Assembly: GCF_003011965.1 (NCBI RefSeq)
Contig: NZ_PXWG01000028.1
Location: forward strand, 1 to 64,000
DNA length: 64,000 nucleotides
Source: Streptosporangium nondiastaticum
Lineage (GTDB): Bacteria; Actinomycetota; Actinomycetes; Streptomycetales; Streptomycetaceae
Reading direction: 5' to 3'
Below the pieces are notes generated by a model that saw only the letters and a program-made list of their open reading frames with translations, was not told the DNA's origin and made no database searches. Position numbers and translations under genes: made by a program. Position 1 is the first letter of the stretch. Every line of letters starts with the position of its first letter. This document shows positions 16,156-25,228 of the stretch, in pieces.

Positions 16156-17517
16156 ATGGATAAGCAGCAGGAGTTCGTGCTCCGCACCCTGGAAGAGCGC
16201 GACATCCGCTTCGTGCGGCTGTGGTTCACCGACGTGCTCGGCTATCTGAAGTCCGTGGCCGTCGCCCCCGCCGAGCTGGAGCAGGCCTTCGACGAGGGCA
16301 TCGGCTTCGACGGCTCCGCGATCGAGGGCTTCGCGCGCGTCTACGAGTCCGACATGATCGCCAAGCCGGACCCGGGCACCTTCCAGATCCTGCCCTGGCG
16401 CGCGGAGGCCCCCGGCACCGCCCGGATGTTCTGCGACATCCTCATGCCGGACGGCTCGCCCTCCTACGCCGACCCGCGCTACGTCCTCAAGCGCATCCTC
16501 GCCAAGACCTCCGACCTCGGCTTCACCTTCTACACCCACCCCGAGATCGAGTTCTTCCTGCTCAAGGACAAGCCGGTGGACGGCACCCGCCCGGTGCCCG
16601 CCGACTCCTCCGGCTACTTCGACCACACCCCGCAGAACGTGGGCATGGACTTCCGCCGCCAGGCCATCACCATGCTCGAATCCATGGGCATCTCGGTCGA
16701 GTTCAGCCACCACGAGGGCGCCCCCGGCCAGCAGGAGATCGACCTGCGCTACGCCGACGCGCTCTCCACCGCCGACAACATCATGACCTTCCGGCTCGTG
16801 ATGAAGCAGGTCGCCCTGGAGCAGGGCGTCCAGGCCACGTTCATGCCGAAGCCGTTCTCCGAGTACCCCGGCTCGGGCATGCACACCCACCTCTCCCTCT
16901 TCGAGGGCGACCGCAACGCCTTCTACGAGTCCGGCGCCGAGTACCAGCTGTCCAAGGTCGGGAGGTCCTTCATCGCCGGCCTGCTCAAGCACGCCGCCGA
17001 GATCTCGGCCGTGACCAACCAGTGGGTCAACTCCTACAAGCGCATCTGGGGCGGCTCCGCCCGCAGCGCCGGCGCGGGCGGCGAGGCCCCCTCGTACATC
17101 TGCTGGGGCCACAACAACCGCTCCGCGCTCATCCGCGTCCCGATGTACAAGCCCGGCAAGACCGGCTCCGCCCGGGTCGAGGTCCGCTCCATCGACTCCG
17201 GCGCCAACCCGTACCTGACCTACGCGGTGCTGCTGGCCGCCGGCCTCAAGGGCATCGAGGAGGGCTACGAGCTCCCGGCCGGCGCCGACGACGACGTGTG
17301 GGCGCTGTCCGACTCCGAGCGCCGGGCCATGGGCATCGAGCCGCTGCCGCAGAACCTGGGCGAGGCCATCGAGCTGATGGAGCGCAGCGAGCTGGTGGCC
17401 GAGACCCTCGGCGAGCACGTCTTCGACTTCTTCCTGCGCAACAAGAAGCAGGAGTGGGAGGAGTACCGCTCGGAGGTCACCGCGTTCGAGCTCCGCAAGA
17501 TGCTGCCGGTGCTCTAG
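16156..17517 (+). CDS. glnA2: Glutamine synthetase-like enzyme GlnA2 (probable gamma-glutamylpolyamine synthetase)
   Basis: A 453-residue type I glutamine synthetase fold with intact catalytic motifs: GFDGSAIEGF, PEIEFFL, SGMHTHLSL, the long NNRSALIRVP and ARVEVRSIDSGANPYL. The adenylylation loop of true GlnA (LYELAPDE in the gene at 50476) is absent; here the region reads GYELPAGADDDVWAL. By position before glnE and by sequence type it matches S. coelicolor GlnA2 (SCO2241), reported to glutamylate polyamines and not to make bulk glutamine. ATG 16156 follows GAGGATGGGTAGCT. It is followed 41 bases later by glnE. Confidence 0.88.
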   Translation: MDKQQEFVLRTLEERDIRFVRLWFTDVLGYLKSVAVAPAELEQAFDEGIGFDGSAIEGFARVYESDMIAKPDPGTFQILPWRAEAPGTARMFCDILMPDGSPSYADPRYVLKRILAKTSDLGFTFYTHPEIEFFLLKDKPVDGTRPVPADSSGYFDHTPQNVGMDFRRQAITMLESMGISVEFSHHEGAPGQQEIDLRYADALSTADNIMTFRLVMKQVALEQGVQATFMPKPFSEYPGSGMHTHLSLFEGDRNAFYESGAEYQLSKVGRSFIAGLLKHAAEISAVTNQWVNSYKRIWGGSARSAGAGGEAPSYICWGHNNRSALIRVPMYKPGKTGSARVEVRSIDSGANPYLTYAVLLAAGLKGIEEGYELPAGADDDVWALSDSERRAMGIEPLPQNLGEAIELMERSELVAETLGEHVFDFFLRNKKQEWEEYRSEVTAFELRKMLPVL

Positions 17518-17557
17518 CCGGGCCTATCATGGCGGCAGCGCGGAGCGAGGGGTGCCG

Positions 17558-20500
17558 ATGACACTGCCCGAGGGGCGTCGCAGCAGCGCGTACACCAGGC
17601 TGCTGAAGTACGGCTTCACCGATCCGGCGGCCGCCGAGCGGCGGCTGGAAGCTCCGCCGCTCGCCGCGAGACGCGGCGACCCCGTGCTGCTCGACGCCCT
17701 CGGCGCCACCGCCGACCCCGACCAGGCCCTGCACGGCCTGGTCCGGCTCGCCGAGGCGCTGGACGCCCGGCCCGGCGGCGACCGGCAGGCCCTGCTGGAC
17801 ACGCTCGTGACGGCCAAGCCGCTGCGCGACCGGCTGCTCGGGGTGCTCGGCGCCTCCGAGGCCCTCGGCGACCACCTGGCCCGCCACCCCGGCGACTGGC
17901 ACGCCCTCGTCACCTACGAGGCGGCCGATCTCAACCCGGGCGTCCCCGAGTTCGAGCGGGCGCTGGCCGACGGGGCGCGCGCCGGGCGGGAGGCCGGCCT
18001 GGGCGCCGCCGACGCCCTGCGCGCCGCCTACCGCCGCTGCCTGCTGACCATCGCCGCGCGCGACGTGTGCGGCACCACGGACGTCGCCCAGACCTCCGCC
18101 GAGCTCGCCGACCTGGCCACGGCCACCCTGCGCGCCGCCCTCGCCATCGCCGCCGAGGAGCGGCCCGGGGACGCCGCGGCCTGCCGGCTCGCCGTCATCG
18201 GCATGGGCAAGTGCGGCGGCCGGGAGCTCAATTACGTCTCCGACGTGGACGTCGTCTTCGTGGCGGAGGCGAAGGAGGGCACAGCCGAAGGCCCCGCCCT
18301 GCAGGCCGCCACCCGGCTCGCCTCCCGGATGATGCGCGTCTGCTCCGACGTCACCCCCGAGGGCACCATCTGGCCCGTCGACGCCAACCTGCGGCCCGAG
18401 GGCCGCAACGGCCCCCTCGTGCGCACCCTCTCCAGCCACCTCGCCTACTACCAGCGCTGGGCCAAGACCTGGGAGTTCCAGGCCCTCCTCAAGGCCCGCC
18501 CGGTCGCCGGCGACCTCACCCTCGGCCGGGCCTACGCCGATGCCGTGGCACCGCTGGTGTGGCAGGCCGCCGAGCGCGAGAACTTCGTGCCCGACGTGCA
18601 GCAGATGCGCCGCCGCGTCGTCGCCTCCATCCCCGCCGGCCAGGTCGACCGCGAACTCAAGCTCGGCCCGGGCGGGCTGCGCGACGTCGAGTTCGCCGTC
18701 CAGCTGCTGCAGCTCGTCCACGGCCGCGGCGACGCCACGCTCCGCGCCTCCGGCACCCTCGACGCCCTGACCGCGCTCGCCGCCGGCGGCTACGTGGGCC
18801 GCTCCGACGCCGCCGCCCTCGACGCCGCCTACCGCTTCCTGCGCACCGTGGAGCACCACATCCAGCTCCACCGCCTGCGCCGCACGCACCTGATGCCGGA
18901 GGCCGAGGCCGACCAGCGCCGCCTCGGCCGCTCCCTCGCCCGCGTCCTTTCCTGGCCGCCCGGCACCGATCCCGTCGACGGCCTCGGCCGCGAGTGGAAG
19001 CGGCACGCGCGCGAGGTGCGCCGGCTGCACGAGAAGCTCTTCTACCGGCCCCTGCTGGACGCCGTCGCCCAGCTGGAGCCCGGCGAGATCCGGCTCAGCG
19101 CGAAAGAGGCCGGAAACCGCCTGCAGGCCCTCGGCTACGCCGACCCCGCCGTCGCCCTGCGCCACCTGGAGGCGCTCGCCTCGGGCGTGTCCCGCAAGGC
19201 CGCCATCCAGCGCACCCTGCTGCCCGTCCTGCTCGGCTGGTTCGCCGACTCCGCCGACCCCGACGCCGGCCTGCGGGGCTTCCGCATGGTCTCCGACGCC
19301 CTCGGCCGCACCCCCTGGTACCTGCGGCTGCTGCGCGACGAGGGCGCCGCCGCCGAGAACCTGGCCCGCGTCCTGTCCGCCGGCCGCCTCGCGCCCGACC
19401 TGCTGCTGCGCGCCCCCGAGGCCGTCGCCCTGCTCGGCGACCCCGAGGGCCTGCGCCCGCGCGGCCTGGAGGCCCTCGAACAGGAGACGCTGGCCGCCGT
19501 CAACCGCTCCGAGGACGCCGAGGCCGCGATCGTCGCCGTCCGCGGCGTCCGCCGCCGCGAGCTGTTCCGCACCGCCGCCGCCGACATCATCGGGGCGTAC
19601 GGGCGGGGCGGCTCCCACGGCACGGGCGAGCCCAACGGCGAGCGCGACCCCCACGTCCGCGTCGACACCGTCGGCGACGCCGTCTCCGAGGTCAACGCCG
19701 CCGCCATCGCGGGCGCCCTGCGCGCCGCCGTGCGCGCCGAGTGGGGCGACACCCTGCCCACGCGCTTCGCCGTCATCGGCATGGGCCGCTTCGGCGGCCA
19801 CGAGCAGGGCTACGGCTCCGACGCCGACGTGCTGTTCGTGCACGAGCCGCGCGAGGGCGTCTCCGACGAGGAGGCCGCCAAGGCCGCCTTCGCCGTCGCC
19901 GGGGAGATGCGCCGCCTCCTCCAACTTCCCACGACCGACCCGCCCCTGCACATCGACGCCGACCTGCGGCCCGAGGGCAAGTCCGGGCCGATCGTGCGCA
20001 GCCTCGCCTCGTACGCCGCCTACTACCGGCGCTGGTCGCTGGTGTGGGAGAGCCAGGCCCTGCTGCGCGCCCGCCCGGTCGCCGGCGACCCCGGGCTCGG
20101 GCAGCGCTTCATCGAGCTCGTCGACCCGCTGCGGTATCCCGCCGAGGGCCTCGGCGAGGACGCGGTGCGCGAGATCCGGCGCCTCAAGGCCCGCATGGAG
20201 AGCGAGCGGCTGCCCCGCGGCGCCGACCCGACGACGCACACCAAGCTCGGGCGCGGCGGCCTGTCGGACGTGGAGTGGACCGTGCAGCTGCTGCAGATGC
20301 GGCACGCCTGGGCGGAGCCCGGGCTGCGCACGACCCGCACCCGCGAGGCCCTCGCGGCCGCCTGCGCGGCCGGGCTGCTGAGCGGCGAGGCCGCGGCCAT
20401 ACTGGACGACGCGTGGGTTCTCGCGACGAGCGTGCGCAATGCGGTCATGCTCGTCCGCGGCCGGTCCGGGGACACCTTCCCCACGGAGCCGCGGGAGCTC

Positions 20501-20620
20501 GCGGCGGTGGGCCGCTACCTCGGCTACGAGCCGGGGCACGTGGGGGAGATGCTGGACGACTACCGCCGGACGACGCGGCGCGCCCGCGCGGTGGTGGACG
20601 AGCTGTTCTACGGGGCGTGA
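17558..20620 (+). CDS. glnE: Glutamine synthetase adenylyltransferase/deadenylylase
   Basis: A 1020-residue bifunctional enzyme with two nucleotidyltransferase domains. The N-terminal deadenylylase carries GKCGGRELNYVSDVDVVFV (DxD near residue 227) and the C-terminal adenylylase carries GRFGGHEQGYGSDADVLFVHE; each is followed by DANLRPEG/DADLRPEGKSGP and GPGGLRDVEF/GRGGLSDVEWTVQLL. It attaches and removes AMP on the regulatory Tyr of GlnA (gene at 50476) in response to nitrogen status. I prefer ATG 17558 to GTG 17552. Length is normal for actinobacteria. A hairpin follows the stop. Confidence 0.96.
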   Translation: MTLPEGRRSSAYTRLLKYGFTDPAAAERRLEAPPLAARRGDPVLLDALGATADPDQALHGLVRLAEALDARPGGDRQALLDTLVTAKPLRDRLLGVLGASEALGDHLARHPGDWHALVTYEAADLNPGVPEFERALADGARAGREAGLGAADALRAAYRRCLLTIAARDVCGTTDVAQTSAELADLATATLRAALAIAAEERPGDAAACRLAVIGMGKCGGRELNYVSDVDVVFVAEAKEGTAEGPALQAATRLASRMMRVCSDVTPEGTIWPVDANLRPEGRNGPLVRTLSSHLAYYQRWAKTWEFQALLKARPVAGDLTLGRAYADAVAPLVWQAAERENFVPDVQQMRRRVVASIPAGQVDRELKLGPGGLRDVEFAVQLLQLVHGRGDATLRASGTLDALTALAAGGYVGRSDAAALDAAYRFLRTVEHHIQLHRLRRTHLMPEAEADQRRLGRSLARVLSWPPGTDPVDGLGREWKRHAREVRRLHEKLFYRPLLDAVAQLEPGEIRLSAKEAGNRLQALGYADPAVALRHLEALASGVSRKAAIQRTLLPVLLGWFADSADPDAGLRGFRMVSDALGRTPWYLRLLRDEGAAAENLARVLSAGRLAPDLLLRAPEAVALLGDPEGLRPRGLEALEQETLAAVNRSEDAEAAIVAVRGVRRRELFRTAAADIIGAYGRGGSHGTGEPNGERDPHVRVDTVGDAVSEVNAAAIAGALRAAVRAEWGDTLPTRFAVIGMGRFGGHEQGYGSDADVLFVHEPREGVSDEEAAKAAFAVAGEMRRLLQLPTTDPPLHIDADLRPEGKSGPIVRSLASYAAYYRRWSLVWESQALLRARPVAGDPGLGQRFIELVDPLRYPAEGLGEDAVREIRRLKARMESERLPRGADPTTHTKLGRGGLSDVEWTVQLLQMRHAWAEPGLRTTRTREALAAACAAGLLSGEAAAILDDAWVLATSVRNAVMLVRGRSGDTFPTEPRELAAVGRYLGYEPGHVGEMLDDYRRTTRRARAVVDELFYGA

Positions 20621-20625
20621 GCGGC

Positions 20626-20647
20626 GACCGGGGCCCGGCCCCCGGTC
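20626..20647. terminator. Hairpin after glnE
   Basis: GACCGGGG and CCCCGGTC form an 8-bp stem with a 6-base loop, just after the glnE stop and overlapping the stop of the convergent PAP2 gene. Confidence 0.55.
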
Positions 20648-21494
20648 ACGCCACGTGCTGCCGCAGGCGCCCCGGCGTCGCCCCGAACCACAGGAACGAG
20701 GCGGCGAAGCCGAACGCCAGGCACAGCAGGCCGCCCACGGCGTCCAGCCAGAAGTGGTTCGCGGTCGACACGATGACCACCAGCGTCGCCAGCGGATACA
20801 GCAGGCCCAGCACCTTCGCCCACACGGGCCGCGCCACCATCGCGATGATGACGCCGCACCACGTCGACCACCCGATGTGCATCGACGGCATCGCCGCGTA
20901 CTGGTTGGACATGTCGGCGAGGTTGCCCGAGGCCATCGAACCCCAGGTGTGGTGCACGACGACGGTGTCGATGAAGTGCTCGCCGGACATCAGGCGCGGC
21001 GGCGCGAGGGGGAAGAGGTAGTAGCCGAGCAAGGCCACGGCCGTGGTGGCGAAGAGGGCCAGTCTCCCCGCGGCATAGCGGCCGGGGTGCCGGCGGTAGA
21101 GCCACACCAGCACGCCGATCGTCAGGACGAAGTGCAAGGTGGCGTAGTAGTAGTTCATCCCCACGATCAGCCACGTCACCGAATTCACGGCGTGGTTGAC
21201 GGAGCTTTCCACAGCGATGTGGAGCGTGTGCTCGGCCCGCCATATCCAGTCCGCGTTGCGGAGCGCGGCCGCGCGCTGCTCGGGCACGGCGTTGCGCACC
21301 AGTGAGTAGATCCAGTAACTCACCGCGATCAGCAGCACCTCGAACCACAGCCGGGGCCTGCGCGGCGAGCGGAGCCCGCGCAGGCCCGCCCTCCGGGCTG
21401 CGGCACCCTCGGCCGGCGGCCGGTCCGCTCGCTCCTCGCTGGGTGGCGGGGCGGCCGTCCGGCCCTCCAGTGTCCTTGCCGTCGCTTCACCCAT
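20646..21494 (-). CDS. PAP2-superfamily membrane phosphatase/phosphotransferase
   Basis: A 282-residue protein with about six membrane helices after a charged 45-residue N tail. It shows the PAP2 signatures in the form used by inositolphosphotransferases: YPLAPP-like FPLAPPRL, NQYAAMPSMHIGWSTW and TANHFWLDAVGG with the catalytic His residues. It probably removes or exchanges a phospho-headgroup on a lipid at the outer membrane face. It lies between convergent glnE and malR and has no clear operon partner. Substrate unknown. Confidence 0.88.
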   Translation of the reverse strand: MGEATARTLEGRTAAPPPSEERADRPPAEGAAARRAGLRGLRSPRRPRLWFEVLLIAVSYWIYSLVRNAVPEQRAAALRNADWIWRAEHTLHIAVESSVNHAVNSVTWLIVGMNYYYATLHFVLTIGVLVWLYRRHPGRYAAGRLALFATTAVALLGYYLFPLAPPRLMSGEHFIDTVVVHHTWGSMASGNLADMSNQYAAMPSMHIGWSTWCGVIIAMVARPVWAKVLGLLYPLATLVVIVSTANHFWLDAVGGLLCLAFGFAASFLWFGATPGRLRQHVA

Positions 21495-21530
21495 AGGGAA
21501 ACAGTCTGCCAGAAACCGGCCTGCCGCAGA

Positions 21531-22604
21531 TCATCCCCAAGTCTGGTCTTCGCCCGCTTTCGGCCGGGTTTCCGGAACCGGCGGCCGGGTTTCCGGAACC
21601 GACGCGGTTGAACCCCGAACCACCAGTTCGGGGAGGAACACGAACTCGCTGTGCGGCGCCGGGGTGCCGCCGATCTCCTCCAGCAGCGCCCGCACCGCGG
21701 CCTGCCCCATCGACTGCACCGGCTGCCGGATCGTGGTCAGCGGCGGGTCCGTGAAGGCGATGAGCGGCGAGTCGTCGAAGCCGACGACCGAGACGTCCCG
21801 CGGCACTTCCAGGCCCTGCTGACGGGCCGCCCGCACCACGCCCAGCGCCATCATGTCGCTCGCGCACACCACGGCCGTGCAGCCCCGCTCGATGAGCGCC
21901 GAGGCCGCCGCCTGCCCGCCCTCCAGCGTGAACAGCGAGTGCTGCACCAGCTGCTCGGCGTCGGCCTCGGCCATGCCCAGCTCCTCGCGCATGCTGCGCA
22001 GGAACCCCTCGATCTTCCGCTGCACCGGCACGTACCGGCGCGGCCCCAGCGCGAGCCCGATCCTGCGGTGCCCCAGTGCGGCCAAATGGGTGACGGCCAG
22101 CCTGACCGCCGCCCGGTCGTCCGGAGACACGAAAGGAGCCCGCACCTTCGGCGAGAAACCGTTGATCAGGACGAACGGGACGCCCTGCGCGCGCAGCCGC
22201 TCGTAGCGGCCCATGTCCGCCGAGGTGTCGGCGTGCAGCCCGGAGACGAAAATGATGCCGGAGACCCCGCGGTCGACGAGCATCTCCGTCAGCTCGTCCT
22301 CCGTGGAGCCGCCGGGCGTCTGCGTGGCCAGCACCGGCGTGTAGCCCTGGCGCGTCAGGGCCTGGCCTATCACCTGGGCGAAGGCCGGGAATATGGGGTT
22401 GTCCAGCCCGGGCGTGATGAGCCCCACCAGGCCCGCGCTGCGCTGCCGCAGCCGCACGGGCCGTTCGTAGCCCAGGACGTCGAGCGCGGCCAGCACGGAC
22501 TCGCGGGTGGAGGCGGCGACCCCCGGCTTCCCGTTGAGTACCCGGCTGACGGTTGCTTCGCTGACACCCGCTTGGGCTGCGATATCGGCCAGCCGTGCGG
22601 TCAC
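21531..22604 (-). CDS. malR: LacI-family maltose/maltodextrin regulator MalR
   Basis: A 357-residue LacI-type repressor: HTH (ADIAAQAGVSEATVSRVLNG, residues about 5-24 from GTG 22604), hinge, then a periplasmic-binding-protein-like sensor domain starting SAGLVGLITPG. The sequence is very close to what I know of Streptomyces MalR. It should repress malEFG, aglA and the amylase until maltose or maltodextrin binds. An alternative start, ATG 22628, lies one base after the aglA stop and would give eight more residues. It is the last gene on the mal strand, directly after aglA; in S. coelicolor malR is, from memory, divergent from malE, so the position differs. Confidence 0.9.
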   Translation of the reverse strand: MTARLADIAAQAGVSEATVSRVLNGKPGVAASTRESVLAALDVLGYERPVRLRQRSAGLVGLITPGLDNPIFPAFAQVIGQALTRQGYTPVLATQTPGGSTEDELTEMLVDRGVSGIIFVSGLHADTSADMGRYERLRAQGVPFVLINGFSPKVRAPFVSPDDRAAVRLAVTHLAALGHRRIGLALGPRRYVPVQRKIEGFLRSMREELGMAEADAEQLVQHSLFTLEGGQAAASALIERGCTAVVCASDMMALGVVRAARQQGLEVPRDVSVVGFDDSPLIAFTDPPLTTIRQPVQSMGQAAVRALLEEIGGTPAPHSEFVFLPELVVRGSTASVPETRPPVPETRPKAGEDQTWG

Positions 22605-22629
22605 AGGACTGGACCTTACCGGTCGCATT

Positions 22630-24261
22630 TCAGACTGCCCACCAAACACAGGAATCGACGGGGATACGGACCGTACCACCGGTGAATTCCAGGGCGGCCG
22701 TGGCCAGCACCGGACGGCCCGGCACCGGCATGCCCACCTCCTCGCCCCGCGTGTTCAGCGTGCACACCAGGCCCGGCCGGGAGAACGCGAGCACCCCCTC
22801 GGGCGCCTCCAGCCACGTCATCTCCCCGTCGCCCAGGCCCGGCAGCTCGTGCCGCAGCGCCAGCGCCGAGCGGTAGAGCTCCAGCGTCGAGCGCGGATCC
22901 CCGGACTGCGCCGCCACCGACAGCTCCGCCCACTGCTCCGGCTGCGGCAGCCAGCTGCCGCCCGGCCCGAAGCCGTACGGGGCGGTCTCGCCCGACCAGG
23001 GGATCGGCACCCGGCAGCCGTCGCGCGTGCCGTCCTGCCCGTCGCCGCGGAAGAACGCCGGGTCCTGGCGCACCTCGTCGGGCAGGTCCACGACCTCCGG
23101 CAGGCCCAGCTCCTCGCCCTGGTAGACGTACGCCGAACCCGGCAGGGCCAGCATCAGCAGCGCCGCCGCCCGGGCCCGCGCCAGCCCCCGCTCGCCGCCG
23201 CCGTAGCGGGTGGTGTGCCGCACCACGTCGTGGTTGGACAGCACCCACGTCGTCGGCGCGCCCACCGACCGCGTCGCGGCCAGCGACTCGTCGATGACGG
23301 TCCGCATCGCGGCGGCCTCCCAGTCGCACGTCAGGAACTGGAAGTTGAACGCCTGGTGCAGCTCGTCCGGCCGCACGTACAGCGCGAGCCGCTCCGGCGT
23401 CGGCGCCCACGCCTCCGCCACGCCGACCCGCTCGCCCGGGTACGAGTCCAGCAGCCGCCGCCAGGCGCGGTGGATCTCGTGCACCCCGTCCTGGTCGAAG
23501 AACGGCAGCACCTGCGCCCCGATGAGCTTCGCCTGCTCGCTCAGCCCGATGTCGGGCAGGCCCGCCGCCTTCACCATGCCGTGCGCCACGTCGATGCGGA
23601 ACCCGTCCACCCCCAGGTCCAGCCAGAACCGCAGCACCGACTCGAACTCCTCGCGCACCTCCTGGTTCTCCCAGTTGAGGTCCGGCTGCTCCGGCGCGAA
23701 CAGGTGCAGGTACCACTCGCCGGGCGTGCCGTCCGCGCGCGCCGTCCGCGTCCACGCCGGGCCGCCGAAGACCGACTCCCAGTCGTTCGGCGGCAGTTCC
23801 CCGGCCGCGCCGCGGCCCGGCCGGAAGTGGTAGCGCTCCCGCGCCGGCCCGCCCTCCCGGTCGGCGAGCGCCGCCCGGAACCAGGCGTGCTGGTCGGAGG
23901 TGTGGTTCGGCACGATGTCGACGATCACCCGCAGGCCCAGCCGGTGCGCCTCCCGCACCAGGTCGTCCGCGTCCGACAGCTCCCCGAACAGCGGGTCCAC
24001 GGCCCGGTAGTCCGCGACGTCGTAGCCGCCGTCCGCCTGCGGCGAGGCGTAGAACGGCGTGAGCCACACGGCGTCCACACCCAGCTCCGCCAGGTACGGC
24101 AGGCGGTCGCGGATCCCCCGCAGGTCGCCGATGCCGTCACCGTCGCTGTCCGCGAACGAGCGCACGTACACCTGGTAGATGACGGCGCTGCGCCACCATC
24201 CCCCGGTCTCGGACGGGGAAGCGGCGGCCGGGCGGACGGAGGGCGCGAGGTCCTGGGTCAT
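22630..24261 (-). CDS. aglA: GH13 alpha-glucosidase
   Basis: A 543-residue intracellular GH13 enzyme. Conserved regions in order: VIVDIVPNHTS, GFRIDVAHG (catalytic Asp nucleophile), VAEAWAPT (Glu acid/base), and WVLSNHDVVRH (transition-state Asp). No signal peptide. It hydrolyses imported maltose and maltodextrins to glucose. ATG 24261 with AGGA seven bases upstream is a better start than the Ala/Pro-rich extension. It follows malG by about 100 bases and touches malR, so it belongs to the mal operon. Confidence 0.93.
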   Translation of the reverse strand: MTQDLAPSVRPAAASPSETGGWWRSAVIYQVYVRSFADSDGDGIGDLRGIRDRLPYLAELGVDAVWLTPFYASPQADGGYDVADYRAVDPLFGELSDADDLVREAHRLGLRVIVDIVPNHTSDQHAWFRAALADREGGPARERYHFRPGRGAAGELPPNDWESVFGGPAWTRTARADGTPGEWYLHLFAPEQPDLNWENQEVREEFESVLRFWLDLGVDGFRIDVAHGMVKAAGLPDIGLSEQAKLIGAQVLPFFDQDGVHEIHRAWRRLLDSYPGERVGVAEAWAPTPERLALYVRPDELHQAFNFQFLTCDWEAAAMRTVIDESLAATRSVGAPTTWVLSNHDVVRHTTRYGGGERGLARARAAALLMLALPGSAYVYQGEELGLPEVVDLPDEVRQDPAFFRGDGQDGTRDGCRVPIPWSGETAPYGFGPGGSWLPQPEQWAELSVAAQSGDPRSTLELYRSALALRHELPGLGDGEMTWLEAPEGVLAFSRPGLVCTLNTRGEEVGMPVPGRPVLATAALEFTGGTVRIPVDSCVWWAV

Positions 24262-24361
24262 GTACGTCCTATTCGGATTCGGGGAACTGAAGGAGGGGGC
24301 CGGAAGCGGTGGTGCGTCGTGCGCAGCGGTCAACACGGTCAACGACGGCGGGCGGACAAGG

Positions 24362-25228
24362 TCAGCCCTTGGTGCCGCCCGCGGTCAGGCCGGCCACCAG
24401 GTGCCGCTGGGCGACGAAGAACACCACGGCCGCGGGAACGGTGATCAGCACGGCGGCGGCCGTCATCAGGCCCCACTCGGCCTTCTGCTGGCCGACGAAC
24501 GTCTGCAGGCCGACCGCGAGCGTGTAGTGCTCCTCGGAGCTCATGAACTGGCTGGCGAAGGCGACCTCGCCCCAGGCGGTGATGAACGAGTAGAAGCCGG
24601 TCACGGCCAGGCCCGGCCGCGCGAGCGGCACGACGAGCCGCCAGAACGTGCCGAAGGGGCTCAGCCCGTCCACCCGCCCCGCCTCGTCGATCTCGGCGGG
24701 GATGGTGTCGAAGTACCCCTTGAGCATCCAGGCGCAGAACGGCACCGACACCGAGCAGTACGTCACGATCAGCCCGGCGTAGGAGTCCAGGAGTTCCAGC
24801 TCACCGAGAATGTTGTACAGCGGCACGATGAGCACCGCCATCGGGAACATCTGCACGACCAGGAAGGTCCACATCAGCGGCCGGTGGCCGGGGAAGCGCA
24901 TCCGCGAGACGGCGTAGCCGGCCGTCGCCGAGATGAGCACGCCGAGCACGGTCGTGCCCAGCGCCACGACCACCGAGTTCCCGAACCACGTCAGGAACTT
25001 CGTCTCGCCCAGGATGTGGGTGTAGTTCGAGAGGTCGAGGCCGGTCCACCGCGTGGGCTCCTGCCAGCCGTCCCGGCCGCGCAGCGACACGTAGACGATG
25101 AACAGGACGGGGAAGACGGCCACCACGCTCGCGGCGACCAGCGCCGTGTGCAGCGCGGCCGACGCCGTGCGCGAACGCTGCTCGCGCGGGCGGGGCTTGC
25201 GGGGCCGTACGTTCTGGGCGGCGCTCAT
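24362..25228 (-). CDS. malG: Maltose/maltodextrin ABC transporter permease MalG
   Basis: A 288-residue inner-membrane permease with six helices and the permease EAA loop (EIDEAGRVDGLSPFGTFWRLVVPL, split here: EIDEAGRVDG then LVVPLARPGLA) that docks the ATPase. It forms the channel with MalF. The start ATG overlaps the malF stop by four bases (ATGA at 25225-25228), showing translational coupling. No ATPase gene is in the cluster; in Streptomyces the shared MsiK ATPase usually serves such importers. Confidence 0.95.
   Translation of the reverse strand: MSAAQNVRPRKPRPREQRSRTASAALHTALVAASVVAVFPVLFIVYVSLRGRDGWQEPTRWTGLDLSNYTHILGETKFLTWFGNSVVVALGTTVLGVLISATAGYAVSRMRFPGHRPLMWTFLVVQMFPMAVLIVPLYNILGELELLDSYAGLIVTYCSVSVPFCAWMLKGYFDTIPAEIDEAGRVDGLSPFGTFWRLVVPLARPGLAVTGFYSFITAWGEVAFASQFMSSEEHYTLAVGLQTFVGQQKAEWGLMTAAAVLITVPAAVVFFVAQRHLVAGLTAGGTKG

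Noticed and set aside
17477..20539. A very long open frame on the minus strand opposite glnE, and similar long frames opposite glnA2, nadE, the GH89 gene and others
   Set aside because: High-GC genes produce open antisense frames. These have no family motifs, no ribosome sites and atypical composition, whereas the opposite strand carries recognised proteins.
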